Below are positions 26,776 to 31,865 of a stretch of 31,865 nucleotides of DNA, piece after piece. Location: positions 1 through 31,865 of the forward strand of contig JALLBK010000455.1 in assembly GCA_036940085.1 (NCBI GenBank), read 5' to 3'. The number at the start of each line of letters is the position of its first letter. Positions within the stretch are counted from its first letter, which is position 1. The notes beneath the pieces were generated by a model. It had not been told where the DNA came from, ran no database searches, and was given only the letters and a program-made list of their open reading frames with translations. The stretch is from Discostella pseudostelligera (lineage: Eukaryota; Bacillariophyta; Thalassiosirophyceae; Thalassiosirales; Thalassiosiraceae). The translations under genes were made by a program, and so were the position numbers.

Positions 26776-29700
26776 ATGAATTCTTCCTCTATTGCTTCCA
26801 CCAATGGTGATGAATCCGCCGCCAACAAAACTTCATCATCGCAACGACGATCGCAGCGCGGCAAAGGTGCCGGTGGTCGCTCCTCGTCATCGTCGTCGTC
26901 GTACGCGGCAGCAACCGCCTCGTCACTAGCAGCGGGAGGACCGTCCAACCCTGCTCCTCTTCCAGCCAGGCCATCGAGCGCTGCATCGACTGCTACTGCT
27001 ACTACTCGAGTGTCTATGCCAAAGATGGCGAGAACAACGAAATCTCGCATCTCGTCAGCGGGTACTTGCGGTGGCGGTGGCGGCGGCAGCAACAACGATG
27101 ACGATGAAGGCGAGAAGGAGAATGCACCGACCAATATTTCAAATCCATCATTGGAGAGAGATTCCAATGAAAAAAATGGCGACAAAGCGACCCCTTCAAA
27201 GTCAGGTGGTGGCAGCAGCAGCAATCATTCTCCTCCCGCCGGTTTCCAATCGCCAACACCCTACTGGAAGGTCCTACACGAACGGGGCGATGATACCAAG
27301 ACATCGCCGCGTCTGACTCGCAGTGCTAAGAAAAAGGCAGAGACACCAACCTCTACCAACGCTACTAATAATAAATCGTTTGAAAGGAGAATGCAAGAGC
27401 TGGATGAGTTGGCGGATGATGATGATGACGACGACGACGAGGATGCCAACTACATTGCGACTACCAGCAGCACTAGCAATCCAATTGATCCGACTCTCTT
27501 ACACTTCTCTCCACACAATAAACAATTTCAAATCGAATCGGCAAGGAATTCCAAACGTCGTCGAGATGCCGAGTTGCAAAAGGAGCAGGTTTGGATGGAG
27601 AAGGCACGGAATCAATTGGGTGGTACTGGTGCTGCTGGTGGTGTTAATAAGCGAACAACAAAGCGTGCCAAGAGAGGAGGAGGACGGGAGGCACAACAAG
27701 AAGAAGCGAATACTTCCACCAGCGAAACGACGACACAAATGCAAATGCTGCTCGACAAGGCCACGCAGGATGGAAACAGGTGGATGGAACGAGCACGGCA
27801 ATGGGAAGGACAGTGCGATACGCACAAGGCACGGTGCGAGGTGCTCACTTCCGAATTGGACTTTGCAAAATCGGAAGTTCGACGATTGCAGGACACCAAT
27901 ACGGAACATGCCGTGGCATTAGCGTTGTTGCAATCTAAGTTGGATCAAACCATTGCGGAGAGGGATGCAGCAGTGGAGCGAATTGGAATTGCTGAATTGG
28001 CCAAGGATGAGGCGGTCAAGGAGGCAGTTGCCAAGGTCATGTCCGATGTGGATGGACCACCATTGTCGGAGATGAAAGTGGAATGTGATGACTTGAAGAG
28101 TCGGTTGAAGATGCAACGGATGATTGAGGAAGAAATCTGTAAATTATTGGATGTGGATATCGCCTTGGTAGAATTCACAACGTCCGATGCGAGGAGTGTG
28201 GATGGTCTTGATTCCGCCGTGGCTGTGGATGGTGGAGCGGCGAAGATTTCATTCCTAAATATCATCAAGCAACGGCTCGACGAGAATCAGAAGTGTGTCA
28301 TTATCAAGGAGGAGGCGGAGAAGAGAATGCAGATTTGTGTGGCAGAGTTGGAGAAGGTCAAGTCCGATTATCAGGTGAGTATACAGTACGAAAAGAAGTC
28401 GTTGGAGGAGGCTCTTAATGCTGTAAAATCTACATGCTCCGCCCAGGAGGTAACCATCGCTAGCCTACGAAAGGAAATATCTGAGTCAAACATTGGAACT
28501 GCTGATCATGCGTCGCAATTGCAGCTGGAACGTGACATGCGCTCGAAGGCCGAGGAGAAAGCAAGTGAGGAGCGCGCCGAACGGATTGCACAGGCGGCCA
28601 AGCTAAATGCTCAGCTGCAGGAGCATGTCGAGAGTGAGAAGCAATTACGTGCATCCATGGAGAGCATGCGACACAGCCTTGCGGATCAGATCCATCTCCT
28701 GACTGAAGAGAATGAGGATAAGGATGGCGAGATCAAAAAGTGTAACGAGGTTATTGCCGGACTGGAAGCGCGCCAGCTAACATGGGAGCAATCATTGTCG
28801 AAACAGAAAGCGATATGGGATGCATCGAAGGAGGAGGAGATCGGTAGACTCAGGGACGAGATCACCAATCTTGAATCGAGATTGACGACCGAGGTGAGGA
28901 ATTTGCAGAGTGCTGGTGTGGCGAATGAGGCCAAAGTTCAAGAACTCGAGGCTATCATTCGACAAGGTCTGTTGGAGAGGAAGCGGTGAGATTCTAATTT
29001 TCTTTCCGAATGAATATTCACCTGTCAGCATGCGCATCTAACATTCATCATTTCGCACCACTTCTGCAGTATGCATAACATCATCCAAGAGCTTCGGGGT
29101 AATGTACGAGTCTTTGCTCGAATCAGACCCTTCCTTCCGGATGACGGCGAGCAAGGCAACGATAGCGAATCACCCTCAGTGTATCATTTCGGCGATGAAC
29201 ACTTGTCCGTGGCAAATCTCAGCAATCCAAGCCAACGGCACAAGTTCGCATTTGACCGTGTCTTCGCACCCTCTGCGGGACAAGAGGATGTCTTTGCGGA
29301 GGTTTCGGAATTAGTTCAGTCCGCCTTGGATGGCTACAATGTCTGCTTGTTTTCGTATGGACAGACAGGGTCGGGGAAGACACACACCATGCAAGGAGCT
29401 GGCACTGGAGTCATGCGTGGTTTGATCCCTCGGTGCCTCGAACAAATTGGCCTTCATAAGATCGCGGAGGAGAAGGATGGGTGGGAATTCTCGATGGATG
29501 TATCATTCCTCGAGATCTACAATGAGACGTTGAAAGATCTATTGCGTATCAATTTGAGCCAGGAATGTAAACATGAAATCAAGGTCGGAACTGACGGTCG
29601 TAGGACGGTAACAGATCTGACAGTGAAGGTTATTGATCCGAATGATCGAGCCGCCGTCGATGCAATTATGGCCCTTGCTACAAAGCGCCGAGCAACTGGA

Positions 29701-30213
29701 AGCACGGACATGAACGCCACAAGCAGCCGATCGCACTCCGTATTCACTCTCAACATTACTGCAATGCATGTGGAACGCAATCAATTGGTACGTGGAACAC
29801 TCAATCTTGTGGACCTAGCCGGATCGGAACGATTGGATCGTTCGAACGCGACAGGTCAGCGACAGAAGGAAACGGTGGCAATCAATAAGAGTTTGAGCAG
29901 TCTTGTCGATGTCTTTACTGCCATTGGACAGAAGAGCAGCCACATACCCTTCCGCAATTCCAAATTGACATATCTCTTGCAACCGGCGTTGAGCGGGGAC
30001 GGTAAGACATGCATGATTGTGAACCTCAGTCCTACCGAGGCTAGTGTTCCTGAAACTTTGTGCAGTCTTCGATTCGCGAGTAAGGTGAACATGTGCGAGC
30101 TTGGGAAGGCGAAACGAACGATCGGGGAAGTGAAAATTGAGGCGTCAACCCAAAGCAATACCGCTAGCATCAAAAGCGGCGCGGTTAGCCGCAATGTCAA
30201 GAGGAAATTGTAG
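26776..30213 (+). CDS. kinesin-14, C-terminal motor (copy B)
   Basis: Paralogue of 18036-22256. Two exons, 26776-28985 and 29070-30213, join in phase (CG|T, as in copy A) to 1117 residues. The head (1 to about 310) is disordered, unlike copy A, with a KEN box in KENAPTN (114-120), PTPYWKVLHERG, an acidic run and a basic KRTTKRAKRGGG. The coiled coil (about 330-735) aligns with copy A, except that VSIQ replaces 56 residues of copy A at the place of its first intron. The motor has GQTGSGKT (834-841), NATSSRSHSVF, LVDLAGSERLDRS and IPFRNSKLTYLL. The start at 26776 is the first ATG after an in-frame TAA; the true start may differ. The 3' end converges with the carboxypeptidase gene. Confidence 0.92.
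29331..29589 (+). repeat. motor tract identical to kinesin A (copy B side)
   Basis: These bases are identical to 21377-21635. Flanking motor sequence in the two genes has frequent silent and replacement differences, so identity here is higher than for the rest of the duplicate. Confidence 0.85.
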
Positions 30214-30438
30214 GTTTGAGATTCGGCCAACCGAAGAGCAAACTTCAATTAGTACATGAATGATGGTTGTTAATTTCTGTGGCAATCTAATTATATTTAA
30301 GTATTGTCCTACACTTACTAATCAGCGTCTACTACCCCTACACTGCACTAATTGCAATCGAAGTACATATCACCTGTTTCTATTCAATCATCTCACCGAT
30401 TACCCACTATAATTTCAGTGCACTCCTCCATTCCATCT

Positions 30439-31865
30439 TCAAATCTTGTACAAATCCGAATATTTCCCAGTCAAGTAATCAATGAAGTACTTGGAATTGA
30501 GCTGCTCTCCAACCTCAGCAAACAACAAGTCATCTAGTGACTTATACCTCTTTCCATGCACATGCACTTTCTTCCTTAGCCACTCACGTATCTCGTCGAA
30601 TTTGCCCTCCTCAATCACATTGTCCATATTTGGAATATCCTGATGACAGTAGTGCGATAATTGAGCAGCCATCATCGCCCCAATAAGATACGTCGGGAAA
30701 TATCCAATGGCAAGGCATGACCAATGAATATCCTGAAGGCAGCCACGAGTATCATCGGGAACATGAACACCCAACAGCCGCTCCATATCCTTGTTCCATC
30801 TGGCGGGGATGTCCACAACATCGAGCTTACCAGCAATAACATCACGTTCGATATTGTAGCGCAATATGACATGGAGGGGATACGTAAGTTCATCGGCATC
30901 CACTCGAATCAAGTTGGTGAAATCCACCGTGTTCACCGCCTCATACAGCTCCTCTGCCGAATACCCAAACTCTCCCTCCCCCCCTTGACCATCCTCCACC
31001 TCCTTATCAGAAGTAGTAGTATGAAATGCACTCTTCATAATCGGTTGTGCCCACTTGTAAAACTCTTTCGACTTGCCAATGTGTCGTTCCCAAAACAACG
31101 ATTGGCTCTCATGCACGCCCATACTCAGAGCCGTATCAATACTCAAATCACTCTCACAACGCAAGTTTTGCTCATACATGGCGTGTCCTCCCTCATGGAT
31201 CGTCCCCATCAAACCCTGATACCATTCTTCATCATTGAAGCGACTTGTAATACGAACATCGTGTCGGGAGAGGGCCATGGTAAAGGGATGGACACTCACA
31301 TCCACCCTGCCGCGAGAATTGTCAAATCCCAAAGCCGACACAATGGTATGACTTGCCTCCTTCTGTGCCGCGATGGGAAATTTCCTCTTCTTCTTCTCAC
31401 TCGAGGAAGAACAAGACAATGCACCCAACGACGGTACATTTCCCGAATCACGAATTTGGGCAATAAATGGAACTAACACCGATTGCACTTCTTGAAACAA
31501 TGCATCCATCCGTTCCGAGGACATGCCCATTTCGAATTCATCGAGCATTTGCGAATAGAGTGAGATATTGTTATTGGTGTCGTCTTCGCCACCACAAAGT
31601 TGCAAGTTGGCAATTTCGGAAGCAGTGTCGAAACAATCCTTGAGGAGGGGTGCAAACGATGCAAAGTCATTATTTTTACGTGCCTGTGTTGTCGCATAGC
31701 ATGTGCAATTGAGAAGTGGGTGGTATAGGTAAGAACGATGATGACGAGAGGGGTGCCAATAACAACAAAGTGATTGGAATATCGTACCTTCACCCAGGCA
31801 TGATTGGCCGATGCCTCCAACTCAGCCTTCCGTGCTGCCAATTCCAATGGAATGCAAATCTGTTT
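30439..31865 (-). CDS. M32 metallocarboxypeptidase (carboxypeptidase Taq family), 5' end outside window
   Basis: Zinc-dependent carboxypeptidase. The visible exons are 31865-31788 (partial) and 31683-30439, joined in phase 0 across a 104-bp GTACGA intron; splicing gives ASANHAWVKARKNNDF, the family's WxxAR...F signature. 440 residues are visible of roughly 500 usual, so only a short N-terminal part is missing. The active site is TIHEGGHAMYEQN (HEGGH zinc ligands and catalytic Glu), with the third ligand in GVHESQSLFWE. Later motifs are DELTYPLHVILRYNIERD and SCLAIGYFPTYLIGAMMAAQ. A small Asp/Gly/Glu insert follows FHTTTSDKE. Targeting cannot be judged because the start is off the window. Confidence 0.93.

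Overview
The window is nuclear DNA from a photosynthetic stramenopile, most likely a diatom. The evidence is: intron-containing genes (introns mostly 70-117 bp with GTGAGT or GTAAGT donors); proteins that begin with a signal peptide followed by a phenylalanine-containing cleavage motif, the usual heterokont plastid pre-sequence (clearest in gyrase B); a cyclin of the diatom-specific type; and long Ser/Thr/Asn/Gln/Asp low-complexity inserts in otherwise conserved enzymes. Exon structures below were worked out by hand from splice sites, reading phase and family alignment. No transcript data were available. No rRNA, tRNA, CRISPR array or mobile element was recognised.

Layout: tRNA dimethylallyltransferase (-) | cyclin (+) | sulfotransferase-like/class IV aminotransferase fusion (-) | sedoheptulose-1,7-bisphosphatase without a targeting sequence (+) | thioredoxin-like [2Fe-2S] ferredoxin with TPR tail (+) | NUP85 (-) | plastid-targeted DNA gyrase B (+) | small membrane protein with a plastid-type leader (-) | kinesin-14 copy A (+) | RecQ helicase (-) | kinesin-14 copy B (+) | M32 metallocarboxypeptidase (-, cut by the right edge). 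Genes alternate in strand, so most promoters are divergent and most 3' ends converge within 90-300 bp.

Two themes stand out. First, E2F-like motifs (TTCCCGCCA, TTTTTTGGCGGGAA, TTTTGGCGCGA) occur in the promoters of the aminotransferase fusion/SBPase pair, the ferredoxin-TPR gene, kinesin A and the RecQ/kinesin B pair, but not in the other two divergent promoters. This suggests a locus in which S-phase/mitosis genes and some carbon-metabolism genes share cell-cycle control. Second, two closely related kinesin-14 genes flank RecQ in direct orientation. They carry a 259-bp tract of perfect identity in the motor (probable gene conversion), similarly placed upstream ORFs, and in copy B a deletion that swallowed an intron yet left its donor hexamer as coding sequence.

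The gyrase B, RecQ, kinesins, cyclin and NUP85 all relate to replication, division or the nucleus. SBPase, the ferredoxin-like protein and the aminotransferase relate to metabolism. There is no operon; any coordination would come from shared promoters.
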